This document shows, piece by piece, positions 23,522 through 35,500 of a stretch of 64,000 nucleotides of DNA. This DNA is from Lepraria neglecta (Eukaryota > Ascomycota > Lecanoromycetes > Lecanorales > Stereocaulaceae), in assembly GCA_033220425.1 (NCBI GenBank), contig CM065650.1:1550001-1614000 (forward strand), written 5' to 3'. Position numbers and translations under genes: made by a program. How positions within the stretch are numbered: position 1 is the first letter of the stretch; each line of letters begins with the position of its first letter. The notes below the pieces were generated by a model, which saw only the letters and a program-made list of their open reading frames with translations, searched no databases and was not told where the DNA came from.

Positions 23522-24935
23522 ATGGGAAAGCCTAGTCTCAAACTCTACATTGATGTTGTGAGCCCGTTCGCCTACATCGCTTTCCATGTCGTTCGAGTAA
23601 GTCAGCAATATCGATTAACCACTATGCTCGTACAGACATTGGCAGAGTATGGAGTCCTCGTCAATCTGGCGATAGCGGTCTCATTCTCTGTGGCGACTTG
23701 AAAATAATATTTTTTGTTTTTCCGCCGTCATGGCTGGATACTCTTCATTTCTTTTGTACACTCTAGAATCCGCATCTCCATTGCTGTTAGTTCTGAATCC
23801 ATTCGCTGACTGCTGATCTACTCCCCAGACCTCTCGAGTGTTCAAAGACTGCGATGTGACCTTCATCCCCGTCTTCCTAGGGGGTATCATGAAAGCATGT
23901 GGAAATACACCGCCTATCCAGATCAAAAGTGTGTCTCCACCATCTTCAACGAGTCTTTGATTGAAGTGATCAGTCTAATTCCCGTCACAGACAAGAGCGA
24001 ATGGGTGGGCAAAGAACGACTACGTTGGGCTCATCTATTCAATATCCCTATGGCCGAGGAGATGCCACCTGGGTTCCCGAGGAATACGGTCCAGGCAAGT
24101 CATGGTGCCTGAGCACTTGGGTCCCTGGCTCATTCAATGCAGGTTCAACGAGCTTTGGCTGCGGTGGCACTTCTACAGCCTGAAAAATTGACAGAGACGA
24201 TTGCCACTTTGTATCATATGTCATTTGCAGAGCGTCAAGAGATTCATACACTAGAGTTGCTCGGACCTGTCTTCAGCAAGATATTCGGTGAGAGGCCAGC
24301 CAAGGTAAGTACATTTTTCGGGATTATTACCTCACAAACTGTCCATTCACTGCTCCTGCGACATGTTCTTCGGCACACGCTCTACTCTTAATTAATTTTT
24401 TGGTCTCTAAGACTATGCTCTGAGACTTAACCCTTGGCGCGAAGCTATTGCTGTATAGCCTTTTGTTCTCTATACTCCGCTCCTACACTTGCATGAGACT
24501 TATACTTTGGCAAAGTCCCTGCCCCTAGACAATATTTTGCGCATTTCCCGAGACTTTTGATATGGCTCAGGTTTATTCCCTCTAGAGCAATGCTGACTCA
24601 ACCCTTCTGCAGGAGATCTTGACAAAGGTGCCCCTCAACATGCAATCGGACTGTAGCGAAGCTAATGCTTGCAGGCAACGAGTGACGAAGTCAAGAAGTT
24701 GCTGTCTATTAAAACCGACGAAGTACTAGCAGAAGGCGCTTTTGGACTGCCGTGGTTTGTTGGTATGTCATACTTTACCCTCCTAATTTATCTACTGACG
24801 CCTTTAGCCACCAATGCAAAGGGCGAGAAAGAGTGCTACTGGGGCTTTGACCATATTGCCCAAGTCACTGATCACTTGGGCCTTGAGAAGCCGAAGCCTG
24901 ATAACAGTGAAGGTGGCTGGCGGGCAATGCTCTGA
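23522..24935 (+). CDS. Glutathione S-transferase kappa (DsbA-fold)
   Basis: Thioredoxin-fold GST of the kappa/2-hydroxychromene-2-carboxylate isomerase family, typically mitochondrial or peroxisomal. Seven exons join in frame: 23522-23596, 23829-23928, 23991-24094, 24143-24304, 24613-24627, 24675-24762 and 24808-24935, giving 223 residues, the usual size. Motifs are LYIDVVSPFAYIAF at the N-terminus (the serine is the usual glutathione-contacting residue), IPVFLGGIMKACGNTPP, then WAHLFNIPM, and the C-terminal EGAFGLPWFVATN...YWGFDHIAQVTDHLG. Exon 5 is only 15 nt (EILTK). The third intron begins GCAAGT after CAG, a GC-AG intron. The first intron is long (232 nt) for this gene. Confidence 0.85.
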
Positions 24936-25300
24936 TGGTGTAAAGTAAGGGCAAGGAACCTCGGAAGAGTGACAGATTTCACGATGGCAAGCCCAATCAT
25001 GCCATGTTGGGTGCTTTCATGCATTAAATTTTGACCATTCACTAGCTTCTACTCATTATGTTGGGACACACGTTCCACGTTAGTAGGCAGGATCTTGATC
25101 TTGACATATTGAACACTTTCAGCTGCACGTATTTGACATTCCACTAGCTTTCATTCTCCATTAAGCACCTCTTATCCTGCTTCGTACTGCATGAAATTTT
25201 AAAAATTCCTGCTCATTATGGATAAAGTCTCCCCCAGTCTTTTCGTGAAAGGCTGGTAACAAACAAGGCCACCAGATTCTAGCCTTCAAGACGCATTGTC
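24936..25300. other. Intergenic stretch, convergent 3' ends
   Basis: AT-richer gap between two convergent genes. Nothing else recognised. Confidence 0.4.
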
Positions 25301-25662
25301 TCAACCCAGCCTCGACCCTTCTAGTTCCTCCTTCGTCGTGCTCATGTGTTTGTCCCGAAGGAACTCTGAGATCTTTTCGGGATGTGCCTGATCCACTGCT
25401 GCGTCGTGGCTCTGTTGTGCTTGTCCAGCTTCTGAATCAGGCTGTTTGCCCTGTCCGAAGACTGACTGTTGCACCGTCTCGATTCCTGGGATTGCCATGT
25501 CAGTAAACGGTCTGGGTATGGAGGAACTGAGTACCTACTCTTACTGATGTAGCTCTGGAAATCCCCACCGGCACTGCCTCCAGCCGCGTCTGAGAGCTTG
25601 TCACCTATGCCACCGAGCCCGCCGCTGCTGGACGTCTGGTCGTCTTGTTGATTGTTCGCCAT
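25301..25662 (-). CDS. Small hydrophilic glycine/glutamine-rich protein
   Basis: A two-exon gene: MANNQQDDQTSSSGGLGGIG, then KLSDAAGGSAGGDFQSYI, an intron with GTAAGA or the nearby GTAGGT donor and CCCAG acceptor, and then IETVQQSVFGQGK...PEKISEFLRDK and a charged end. Length is about 100 residues. There is no signal peptide or membrane segment. Composition (Gly, Gln, Asp, Ser; no Cys) resembles stress-related, LEA-like small fungal proteins, but I do not recognise the family. It is divergent from the ZNG1-type gene 435 bp away. The longer frame starting further upstream is rejected because its extra N-terminus is basic and unlike the rest. Confidence 0.6.
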
Positions 25663-26096
25663 TGAGATATTTGTAGAGATATTCGAGCGTATTGCAGGAT
25701 TGGAGTAGCTGTAGCGTATATTTTGAGTAGGTGAACGGAGGGTCGATAGCAATTCTATGACGATTGCAGAGGCGTTGGACAAGGTGTTGATCAGGTGCCT
25801 TGCATCGGACCCCGATTCTTGTTGTAAGGTACGGTACCGAGCGTTCTTCTTCACTCTCCTAGCTTACGACGACTGTGACATATATCAAGCCTCCGATCAA
25901 GACACGACCGTTCCAAGTATTCTCTCATTTCAATTCTGCTGATTGCACAAAGCAAAGCCCCTTCACTCTTGCAGCTTCGGCCGAGCTGAGCGACGTGGGG
26001 CGGAAACCTGGTGGGGCAAGCTCCTAATATTTCTCGAGATTCGTCGATTTCGACGCGCGCCAACAAGCAAAGTTAGCTGCGACTGCAGGGTAAATC

Positions 26097-27317
26097 ATGC
26101 CGCCAGTCCCCATAACAATAGTTACAGGCTATCTAGGTATTCCCTCGAAGACATCTGCCAATGCTTTATAGCTAACAAGGGGCACAGGCTCTGGAAAGAC
26201 GACCCTCATACTCCACCTCCTCCCACAGCTCCCCAAGACCTACAAGCTCGCCCTACTGAAGAACGAGTTCGGAAATGTTGCAATTGACTCCGAATTGGCC
26301 TCGTCGTCAGCCATTGGTGGCGTACAGGAGCTGCTCAATGGCTGTATTTGTTGCAACTTGGTCGGGCAGCTTGGAGATGCTCTTGACACCCTCCGCAAAG
26401 ATGTCAATCCCAACCGCATCATTATCGAGACCAGTGGGAGCGCCTTTCCTGCAACCTTGGCGATGGAAGTGAACAGGCTCGGAAGAGAGACAGGCAACTA
26501 CACGTTAGATGGAGTCATCGTAGTCATTGACGTGGAAAACTGGAAGGGGTATGAAGATACGTCATATACGGCAAAGATGCAAGCACGTTACACAGACCTA
26601 ATTGTGTTTAACAAATGGGAGACTGTGGATGAAAGGCGGTATGAAGATTGCCTAGACCGAGTGGGAGATCTCGAATTACAAGTTGCTACAGTCAAGTCTG
26701 ATAAAGGATGCGTCGATCAAAGGATACTATTGGGTCTGGACAGTGCATTCGCAAAGGAGTTGGATCCTCTAACGCACGAGGATCCCGCCCACACATCAGA
26801 CCACGAGCATTATGATCACAGTTCTGACCACCAGACCGAAGTCGAGGTTCTATCCGTCACTCTATCATCAGAAGATGTCGGAGCCCATGGCGTGAGTTTG
26901 GACTCGCTTGAGATCTTTTTGCTCTCAGCTCCTAAGGACGAGGTATACCGCATCAAAGCAATCATCAAGGCCTCTCAACCGCCAGCTTCTTCTGCGGGAG
27001 ACGTCGAGCCTGCTGTCATCCACCAAGGCCAGACCAGCGCGAAGTACATACTCAATTGGGCGTTCGGACGGTGGACTTTCACTCCAATGAGCTCAGCTAT
27101 ACCGAGTACGGCTAGTGTGCCTTCATTCAATACGCCAAGGAGTGGCTCGATCGTGCAGGTGCCTGATGGGGTACCCATCGATCCATTGCTGCGCATGACG
27201 GTCATTGTTGCACGTGGAGAGTCTGAAAAATGGAAGAAGCGCATAGAAAGCCAAGGCTACATTGAGGCTGAGAAAACTGATGTCAAGGGAGTGTTGCGTA
27301 TCACGAGGGTCTTGTGA
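26097..27317 (+). CDS. CobW/ZNG1-type zinc metallochaperone GTPase
   Basis: G3E-family P-loop GTPase of the COG0523/CobW group, which includes the zinc chaperone ZNG1 that activates methionine aminopeptidase. Exons 26097-26136 and 26188-27317 give 389 residues. The intron splits the P-loop: VTGYL-GSGKTT. Downstream are LLPQLPKTYKLALLKNEFG, the metal-binding NGCICC motif (CxCC) near residue 80, the IIETSGSAFP motif, DVENW, and NKWET (NKxD-like base recognition). A His-rich stretch (HTSDHEHYDHSSDHQ) near residue 225 could bind zinc. The CobW C-terminal domain ends with GVLRITRVL. The unspliced downstream frame lacks the P-loop, so the small first exon is required. Confidence 0.92.
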
Positions 27318-28753
27318 TTGCGGACTCTCATTGTTTGCCCGATAGCGACACTGCATTGCCTAAGAAATCTTTGGCCGGAACCCCAGGCTCCAGGCGCCCT
27401 GAGCTTGCACCAGTGTGACATCATAGCACTCGGCACTCTCGATGTGTGACCAGCCGGATCTTCACCCATTAACAGACAGCTACCTTCGGCACAAATCATG
27501 ACGCTGGGCTGAGGCAGACACGACTCCGCAGCCGTAATTGCTTCAGATCATAATGGATTACCGGGTTCTGAGCCGGATGAATGGGGCTCAATGGCATCAG
27601 AGCCTCTAGATCACAGCTGAAGCCTCATTTTGATTTGGTGGAAGCGACTCTATGCCGCTCTAAACTTTTAGCTGTGGTACCGGTGGCGAGAACCCGGATA
27701 CTGGGATCGAAAACACAAGGCTTGGATACATCTGTGGCCTCTGGCACATTTCAGAAGCCCGGTGTTTAGCTTCAACGGACACTGTTCTGGCGACTTTTGC
27801 TTGCTGCGAGACGCCTGACCTAAGGCTTCGAAGTTTACATGACCATCATTGTGAGCAAGCCTTTCAATCTGGGATCACCGCACTCAAGCATGAGCGTCCC
27901 ATGCTCCAATTCTGGCTTGCAATTTCATCACTATGTGTACCCTCACAGGACCTATGGACTCGAGAAATGATGCAGGCTCGGATCTCTTCTGCGTCTCACC
28001 ACTACCCGTTGCTCAGTCAGACCCTGTTCCCAGAATTGTCTTTGCTTAGCGCACAATGATAGAATGGGAATAGTAGTCTGTGGACCTAGAGTATCGCAAT
28101 GCTGCAGCTGTCCGCTTTCGCCGACACCAGTAGCTCGAATCCTGTGCCACGGGTCGCTGCAAACCTCATCTTCGATAGGAGCCCCTTGAGACGGGTCATG
28201 TCATATAAAACAATAATCATTGGAGCCTTAAGCGAAGTGTGGCCATGTACGGTCACGCACTCCTGCCCTGCCCGCTTGTCACAGTGTGTCATACATATTC
28301 CGGCGTGCTAATCTCGCATTGTTTACTTTAACCCTTTTGCCAAAGTGCTTCCACCTACATATCAGTGCTTAACCGTTTTGTGAAATATATATGGCACCGA
28401 GTGACACAGATTCGGTGTTGGGGGCGTCTATTACACCATCAGACATGGAGATGTCAAGTGGAGGCAATGATATTGAACTACCCTTCGACGTTGAGAGCGG
28501 TCTCAGCTGTAGGACGACGATCATGCCACGTTCAAGCATATGACTAAAAGTTTCTATAGCCACACGCGCTCCTCGACAATATCCCTGGTCCCAAACGCTG
28601 GGCTACTGCCGTAGAACAGTCATTATAATATGTTCACTCTGCAAGCTGCCTGGCCGTAAGGAAAGGGAAAAATTGGAAACTCTGAAGCAGCGAGGTACAC
28701 AGTCCTAAACACTTGGCCATTGGTGTACCATGTGTCTCACTTAGCGCTAATTC
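27318..28753. other. Gene-free stretch of about 1.4 kb
   Basis: Open frames are short and unconserved on both strands. No tRNA-like or repeat structure was recognised. Confidence 0.45.
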
Positions 28754-29840
28754 ATGTTAGTGTTTGACTACGCAGAAGGAGCACCCCGGATGGCAGCATA
28801 CCTGAACAGCGATCGTGATCTACTGATGACTAGAAAGTTCGGATATCTCCACACAAGAGTGCTGCTAGATCTCCAAAGTGAGATAATATGCTTGGAGGAG
28901 GATCTCCGTGGTATGGACGAGCATGACGCAAAAAACAACCCTGCTGCACTGAAGTCGAGAAGTGCGAATGAACATCGCCGCGAAGGGTTTACCAGAAGAT
29001 CGTTGTTGCAAAACATTAATAGCAGATTGGCCGAGTACCGTGAGTACGACTCCCTTTCTAGCAGCTTCTCTCTGACAGGATTATTAGATGGTGTTGTGGA
29101 ATGAATTCGCTCGTTTGAGTCGTTGGCCAACCCACCTGCTTCGGAAGTTCAAAGCTTTTGCAAGGCAAATCTTGGAGGAAGTTAGGCTTGATCCACGAGA
29201 GACCACATTCCTACAGCAGTATGCAGACCTCGTTGCTATTGCTGAAGGTGGCGAACGAAATTGGCTTAACAGAATCATGAAGGAAACCTTAGATTAGCGC
29301 TTGTCCGAAGATGTACTTCTCGGTTTTTGTCGCGCCTTCGATTCAAAAATAGACTAACAAAGTTGCAGACGACCTCTGATACACCCGCGGAACCCAAGCT
29401 CGATGCGAGGTTTACTTATATAGTACAAAACGAACCCGTAGAAGGCATAGTACGGCTTATCCTTATCTTTATAGTGGGCTTGATGATGTTGCCCACCGTG
29501 GTGTTATTTGTGCTCCCGAGCCATGACATAGTCAAGATAGTCCTGGTCATACTGTTCACGCTACTTTTCTGCGTAGCGTTGAGCATCTTCACTAAAGCGT
29601 ATGTGGACAGGCTCGCACATCTCTTGTCCGACTTCATCCTAAAGACCTCTTTGCATTCGATGTTACTCATATCGACGGCTGATATTCGTCTTCTTATAGG
29701 AAAAGGCATGAAACATTTGCAGCCACTGCAGCGTAAGTAGTGCGCATTCGACAAGGATCAACAGCTAATTTCTGCTTCCTACTAGATACGCAGCCGTCCT
29801 CGTTGTCTTCCTATCGAGCTTTCCTTCGACTCCTTCTTAG
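28754..29840 (+). pseudogene. DUF6594 membrane protein, frame interrupted
   Basis: The parts of a DUF6594 protein occur in order. The N-terminus is DYAEGAPRMAAYLNSDRDL, then RKFGYLHTRVLLDLQ and a charged coiled-coil. A middle part contains WNEFARLSRW and FLQQYADLVAIAEGGERNWL. Then two hydrophobic helices follow (VRLILIFIVGLMMLPTVVLF and IVLVILFTLLFCVALSIF), and the end is TKA-RKRHETFAATAA-YAAVLVVFLSS after two well-formed introns. The third piece also begins at a good acceptor (CTAAC branch, TTGCAG). Between the first and second pieces no GT-AG pair I tried keeps an open frame, and the second ends at a TAG before any donor. It may be a recent pseudogene, or carry base errors. Function of the family is unknown. 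Confidence 0.6.
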
Positions 29841-30189
29841 GCTGTGTTTTGACCGGACGGATAACCGTCTAGAATCAGAGAATCACTGCGCAGCAGATTC
29901 CCAAGTCAAACGTCAGCTCCGCTCCACCTCTCAATATTCTGCTGATCGAGCTGTCAAGTAGGTCGCTTTCTCGAGGACCTTACGTCCGAACATGTGAATT
30001 CTATACTTGAATCTATCTGTGAACTGCACTTTCTATCTGACGGTAGAGCAATTTAAGTGTTGAATTCATGGCCATTCAAGCCTCGAACGACAATGGTCGC
30101 CTCGATGACTGGCAAGATTTTTGTCCTTCTGCAGCTTTGTCGAGCATTGAAGTCACGCACGTAGCAGTCACCTAAGCCAATTTAGATTA
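29841..30189. other. Intergenic stretch
   Basis: No gene recognised; short open frames only. Confidence 0.4.
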
Positions 30190-30445
30190 TTCACAGTGGT
30201 CATGGCCGCGAGCAATTACACCATCCAAGCTCGAGATTTGTTCATCGCGCTACCTTTTGGACTTTTGGTGAGCCTTGCAATAGTCAACTGGTGCTTTGTT
30301 TGAGTTACTATTCGACGTTCACAATGAGCATGGCCGCGGGAGACTGTAACATGGTAAGATCCAGTTTTGTACCATTCCAGCACCTTGGCATGGTCAATTG
30401 GGGCTTGCTTCATCAGAGTCACTTTCCAACGATGTCTGGCATTTG
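30190..30445. repeat. Diverged tandem duplication of about 129 bp
   Basis: Two copies start at about 30196 and 30325. Both contain CATGGCCGCG near the start, an AAGCTCGAGATTT/AAGATCCAGTTTT segment, and ATAGTCAACTGG/ATGGTCAATTGG, and end near a TTTGAGTTACT/ATCAGAGTCACT segment. Confidence 0.55.
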
Positions 30446-30570
30446 CAAGCACAAATTTGGCCACGAAATACATTGCCATGTCATTTCTATATGTGGCTAG
30501 GTTTTTACATCTGCATCTACTTTGCTCTTGAGAATTTACTGAAAGCAGAGCCATTCCCCACTCCACGCAC

Positions 30571-31031
30571 TTACTGAGCGGTTTGCGCAGCTCCTTGACC
30601 GCCTTGACCGCTGCCTCCGTCATTGTTCCCATGAGCATTGCCGGAAGATCCTTGCTGCGTTGATCCTGAGTTGTCCACCTCAGACGCCGGTATCAACTCA
30701 TCAGCATAAAACCATCCTGGAAGCATCACGCCATTTTCTGTTGCCAATCGGTATGTGCGCGTCTGGGCGGACCTCCGACGAGCTACTATCGTAAAACGTT
30801 GAGCGATTTGTGGTGGGCTCATTGTCGAAGCATTCGAGAGCTCTCTCCTGATGTACACGACTCGACCACGGTAGAATCTATGGTCATCGCTCTATGAGAA
30901 TGGCTGCTGTTAATGGCAATGAATCGATCGAAGCAATTCCTGCAAACTTTGGGCAAAGTGCAGCATTTACATCGGGATCCGGAGGCACGAAAGGCATCCC
31001 GCTCTTTCTCTGCCTCCTCACTAGAATCCAA
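30571..31031 (-). CDS. Hypothetical protein, two exons, low confidence
   Basis: A minus-strand start at 31031 (MDSSEEAEKERDAFRASG, then CKCC) can be joined through an intron ending CTCATAG near 30900 to a frame reading DDHRFYRGRVVYIRRE, then a basic middle and RLATENGVMLPGWFYADEL, and closing in a Gly/Gln/Ser-rich end at 30571. The donor (GTTTGC after CCCAAA) is weak, and the last codons overlap a GTAAGTGCG that could be a further donor. The G-x-FYxxEL ending looks like a small beta-rich protein-interaction fold, but I do not recognise a family. Confidence 0.3.
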
Positions 31032-32513
31032 GGCCCTTCAGAATGAAAGAGAGTGAAAAAGGCTGGCTTTTAAAGCGAAACCATAACCTGTTCAGTTTAT
31101 GAACGACTCATACCTTTCATCGCAAGACAACTGAACGGGGTAGCAAACTAGAACGAAACATGATGCATGAACATCAAGCTGACAACGATCTGGTTTCCTC
31201 AATCTAGCAGATACACCTTGAACGAGGAAAACGCGTTCGTCACGCTATGCACTTTGATGCTAGTCCAGTTCGTTACAGTCATCTTACCAAACAATGCTCT
31301 TTACCTCGATGTAGACAATGATCTGGTAGTTGGCAGAGATTTACAGTCAAGCAATATCTGTTTTTGATCTCTAACAACCAATCATACGTAGCTGCTTCGT
31401 TGGACACACAAACTTCCAATTTGCCACTCGAGTGAAAGTTCAATTTGCTTTGTTCAGTACGTATAGTTAATGTGATTCCAAACTTTTAGAAATCGGGGAG
31501 CACGGCTTACTGCGATCTATGCTCTAAAGCTTGCTAATCTGATATATTCACTACCCAGCTCGGAGCGATAAGCAGCTGGTTTGGACCAGAGTCAAGTTCT
31601 ATACAGCATATCATCGGTGAGCCAGAAGCCCAAATGATCTTGAAGCAGACTCCAATAGACAACATGTCCACGTGATCATAGCAGTCTAGGAGCGGAGATT
31701 GACTCAACGTGAGACATCAGAAGCGTGGATTGCGTCAATCCTAGCTCTCATTTTCAACAGAATCAATCCATAGAAAGGCTAATATGCTCTTGACTCTCTG
31801 AAAACAGCGAGAGCCTTTTGCGCTGCTGTTTGGGCTTTTGCGATGTTGATGGCCACTGAAAGCAGTGATAATGCCAAACCGCTTCTCGCTCTACGAGAGA
31901 CCATCATCTATGGTTTCAGTGGCTAGTAGAGTTTGTTATCGACTAATCATCGCTCCTGACTTTTTGAAACTTGTCAAGAATGACTGCGCTGGCACTTGCA
32001 TTGTGCACCTTCTTGTTCCAGGCGTGCTTTGAATTTGCAATACTTCGTTTCTCAGCGTCACTAATGTAGTTACTCTTCGATCAACGAAAGCTGCTGCCCT
32101 GGTTTTCCAGCGAGGACTAGAGCCTTGGATCGAGCAATGCTGGCTCCTGGGTCTTCGATAGTGGCTCATCTCATGCTTCTTAGACTCATAAAAGACGCAA
32201 TATCTAGCTTTCTAGTGTCACCAATGCAACCACTCGCTATTCCACAATACGCACTGATCTGTGTTTTTAGTAGATAATGGAGCTTGCAATCAAGCAATCT
32301 TCGCACCACTTTGTTTGCGTGGCTACATCTGAGTACTCTTTGAATTTGATTATTCTCTACCTGCTCCACCGGTTTGAACCACCCAGAAGATCTTCGTGAT
32401 GGCTGCCAACGTCCGAAAAATGCCACGAATACAATGCATATGCCAGTCATTAAGCCATTATTGTCCCACCATCCTCCTTTTCTAGCAGGAGATCGGTGTT
32501 AAAAGCCACACAC
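31032..32513. other. Gene-free stretch with degenerate repeats
   Basis: No gene supported. Part of it (31650-31760) matches, in inverted orientation, the repeat region near 52.4 kb; a phrase near 32140 (GGCTCCT...CTTCGATAGTGGCT) resembles one near 52590. Confidence 0.5.
31650..31760 (-). repeat. Copy of a dispersed intergenic repeat
   Basis: On the minus strand this reads CGCTCCTAGACTGCTATGATCA, matching CGCTCCTGGACTGCTATGAACA near 52400 at 20 of 22 positions. Neighbouring ACGCTTCTGATGTC also resembles ACGCTTCTGGCTC near 52467. Confidence 0.55.
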
Positions 32514-35500
32514 TCATTCCTCCTTCATCTGCCCAAAGTCCTCCCTCCTAATACCACTGCGGTCACACATACCACGGAATATACCCCCTTCTTCCCAAAG
32601 CCGAATCGGCGTGTCCAACTCTGCGATACAGCCCTGGTCCATGACACAGATGCGGTCGTAGTTGATGATTGTCTTCAGCCTGTGCGCTATGCACAGTAGT
32701 GTCTTGCCCTTGAAACCCGTTTGAATGGTTCTTTGGATTTTCTGATCCGTCTCCATATCCACGGAGGATGTTGCCTCATCGCAGACAATGATCTGAGAGC
32801 CGCGGACGAGCGCTCGAGCGAGTGCCATGAGCTGTCGTTGCCCAAGGGAGAAGTTAAGACCTTCTTCTTCGACAATACCATCGAGGTGAATGCGGCCGTG
32901 GGTCTTATCATCGAGGTTTTCGTCAGCGCCAACGAGATCCGATTGCCGAAGAGCGGACCAGAGCTCGAGGTCAGTGTGCTCGTTGAAGGGGTCGAGGTTA
33001 GACCGAATGGTACCACGGAAGAGCGTTGGGTCTTGGGGGATGATGGCTAATCTCGTTCGAAGGTCTTTGAGCCCAACCTGAGCGATATTGATGCTATCGA
33101 TACTGATGGAGCCGCCCGACAGCTCTACCAGACGGAAGAGAGCTGACATGATGCTAGACTTTCCGGCACCAGTGCGGCCTACGACGCCGATCCTTTCGCC
33201 CCCAGCCACCGTCATGTTCAAGCCTTGTAGGACCAGAGGAAGTCCTTCACGATAACGCATTTGAACCTCGTTGAAGACAATCTCGCCCTTCTGAGGCCAG
33301 CTATCTGGAATGTCCTTTAGATGTAGGGGAGGCTCCTCGTCGAGCTCGGTGCCGTAGTAGTGCAGCCGTTCCGTCGAAACCATGGCATTCTCGACTTCTG
33401 CGAGCTGTCGAACAGTGAATTGGATCATCTGAACAATGGACAGGATGTAGGATAGAACCAGACCAGCGATACTTGGATTGACGTTGAATCTTGAAGTGAC
33501 CACTAAGATTCCCGTCGTAAAGACTAAAAGGTTGCCGATGGAGTCAAGCCGTACACTTAGCCATCGCTGATTGCTGAAGGTGAGGTAGTAAGCTGAGTTC
33601 ATCTGATCGACTTCTCGTGTCAATCCAGCGACGAATTGATCTTGCAGGCCATAAGCTCGGATGCTGGATGTGCCAGAGACGGCCTCACTGAAGCGAGCAA
33701 ACACTCCCGATCGAAGCACCGATTCATGCCGCTTGATCTCTCGAGCAGAGGCTCGATAATAGCTTGCCGAGAATATGAACATGATGAACAAAGGTCCGAG
33801 GGCGATGGCGAAATAGTGGAAGTAGACGATGATTAGGATGAAGACTGAGGTGATCATGGCCAGGGTGAAAAAGTACATTCGCATAGCATCAGTGAGATTG
33901 TTGTCCATGATATCCACATCCTTGGCGAAGCGATTGGTAATGCGTCCAAGAGGAGTAGTATCGAAGAAGCTCATGGGGGCCCTCAGCACTCGAGTCATAG
34001 CACGTTGCAACATGACCCTACTGGACCTGGTCCCAAGTACGGAAAGCAAGACTGAGAACGTAAACATCAGGAATGCCTGAACGACTCCGAGCGTAGCGTA
34101 GATGCCGATGTATGTTCCAGTCGAGTAGCCCCACTTGTTGGAAGTCCACCACGATAGCCATAGACTGGTGGCGATATTTGCACCTTGAGAGATTACAAGG
34201 ACCGTGAGGACCAGGGGCCCATAGAAGATTGACCCGGAAGCTCGAATATATGCATCATAGACGTTCCAACCGACACTCTTGACTGCACGTTCTTCCTGTT
34301 GCATGAGAGTGGCTCCGCGCTTGGCCTGTTTTCTCTTCTTCGCAGCCTTTTTCTCATCTTCAATATCATCCTCGTTGACTGCGGCCTCCTTCTCGACCTT
34401 CTCCTCCTGTGCTGTGCTCACCATCATCTTCTGGAAGCTCTCGTTGTTGTTCATCAAGTTGGCGAAAGTATCAATGGTTTCAATACGACCCTCCTGCATC
34501 CAAATGATTCTGTCGCAACGGCTCAAGACATGGAGCTGGTGAGTAGCCAAGATTCTGCACTTGTCTTTGAGCAAACCACAGATTGCGTTGTCGAACATGT
34601 GGCGTCCAACGTGGGCATCTACCGCCGAAAGAGGATCGTCCATTAGAACAATGTCGCTGTTGAAATAGATGGCTCTAGCGATATTCAAGCGTTGCTTCTG
34701 TCCTCCCGAGACCGTGATGCCTCTCTCTCCGATCTCAGTCAGGTCGCCATTAGGCAGCATCTCAAGATCAGGTCGTAAAGCACAGGCATCAACCACGGAT
34801 TCGTACCAACTCCGATCATAGTCTTTGCCGAACAGGATGTTCTCCTTTACCGACGTGTTCTGAATCCAAGCATACTGCGGACAGAAAGCCCTGGTCGCGC
34901 CCATTGTGATGCTCCCATTGGTTCTCCGCATGTCACCAGCCAGGGCGGCAAGCAAGGACGATTTTCCCGAGCCTACACCACCAATGACGGCTATGAGTTC
35001 GTTGCGTCCGACAGAGAAATCCAGGCCATGCAGCTTGAATGGTTCGACTTCAGTCAGAGTGCTAGAACTGTCTTCTCCATTCTTTGACGAATCGGGAGGA
35101 TTCCCAGTCTTGGCTGCCAACTTTTCCGCGTCTTTAACTTCCTTTGATCGTCTGTTCTTGTCAGGTTGCAGACCGGCCTTCTTGTCAGGATCTTGGGTAA
35201 TAGTCCGTTCCCATGTGAAATCGGCATGTTGCATAGAAACAGCGTTTTTGCCTTCCATATCCCAAATGAAGTCATCATTCTGTTCTTCCGCTATCAAGAA
35301 GTCTTGAACACGGCCTATTGAGGACCAAGCGTCGACCACTTGACTGATGACCAAGGGCAACAGATTCAGAGGCATTCGAAGTGAATTGAATAACGCCAAT
35401 GACGAGAAGACGTAAGCTGGGTTGAGGTCGTGATTGCTCAAATTGTAGGTGATGAAAGAAAGCATGGAGGCGAAGATTGGCAAGGACATGGAGACAGCAT

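Noticed and set aside
25342-25854. A 170-codon frame starting upstream of the small hydrophilic protein
   Set aside because: It adds a basic, unconserved leader and, without splicing, reads the intron; the two-exon model from the ATG at 25662 gives a uniform composition.
30571-30858. Possible retrotransposon-derived domain (ending in a FYxxEL motif)
   Set aside because: No integrase, reverse transcriptase or terminal repeats are nearby, so the resemblance is too weak to call.
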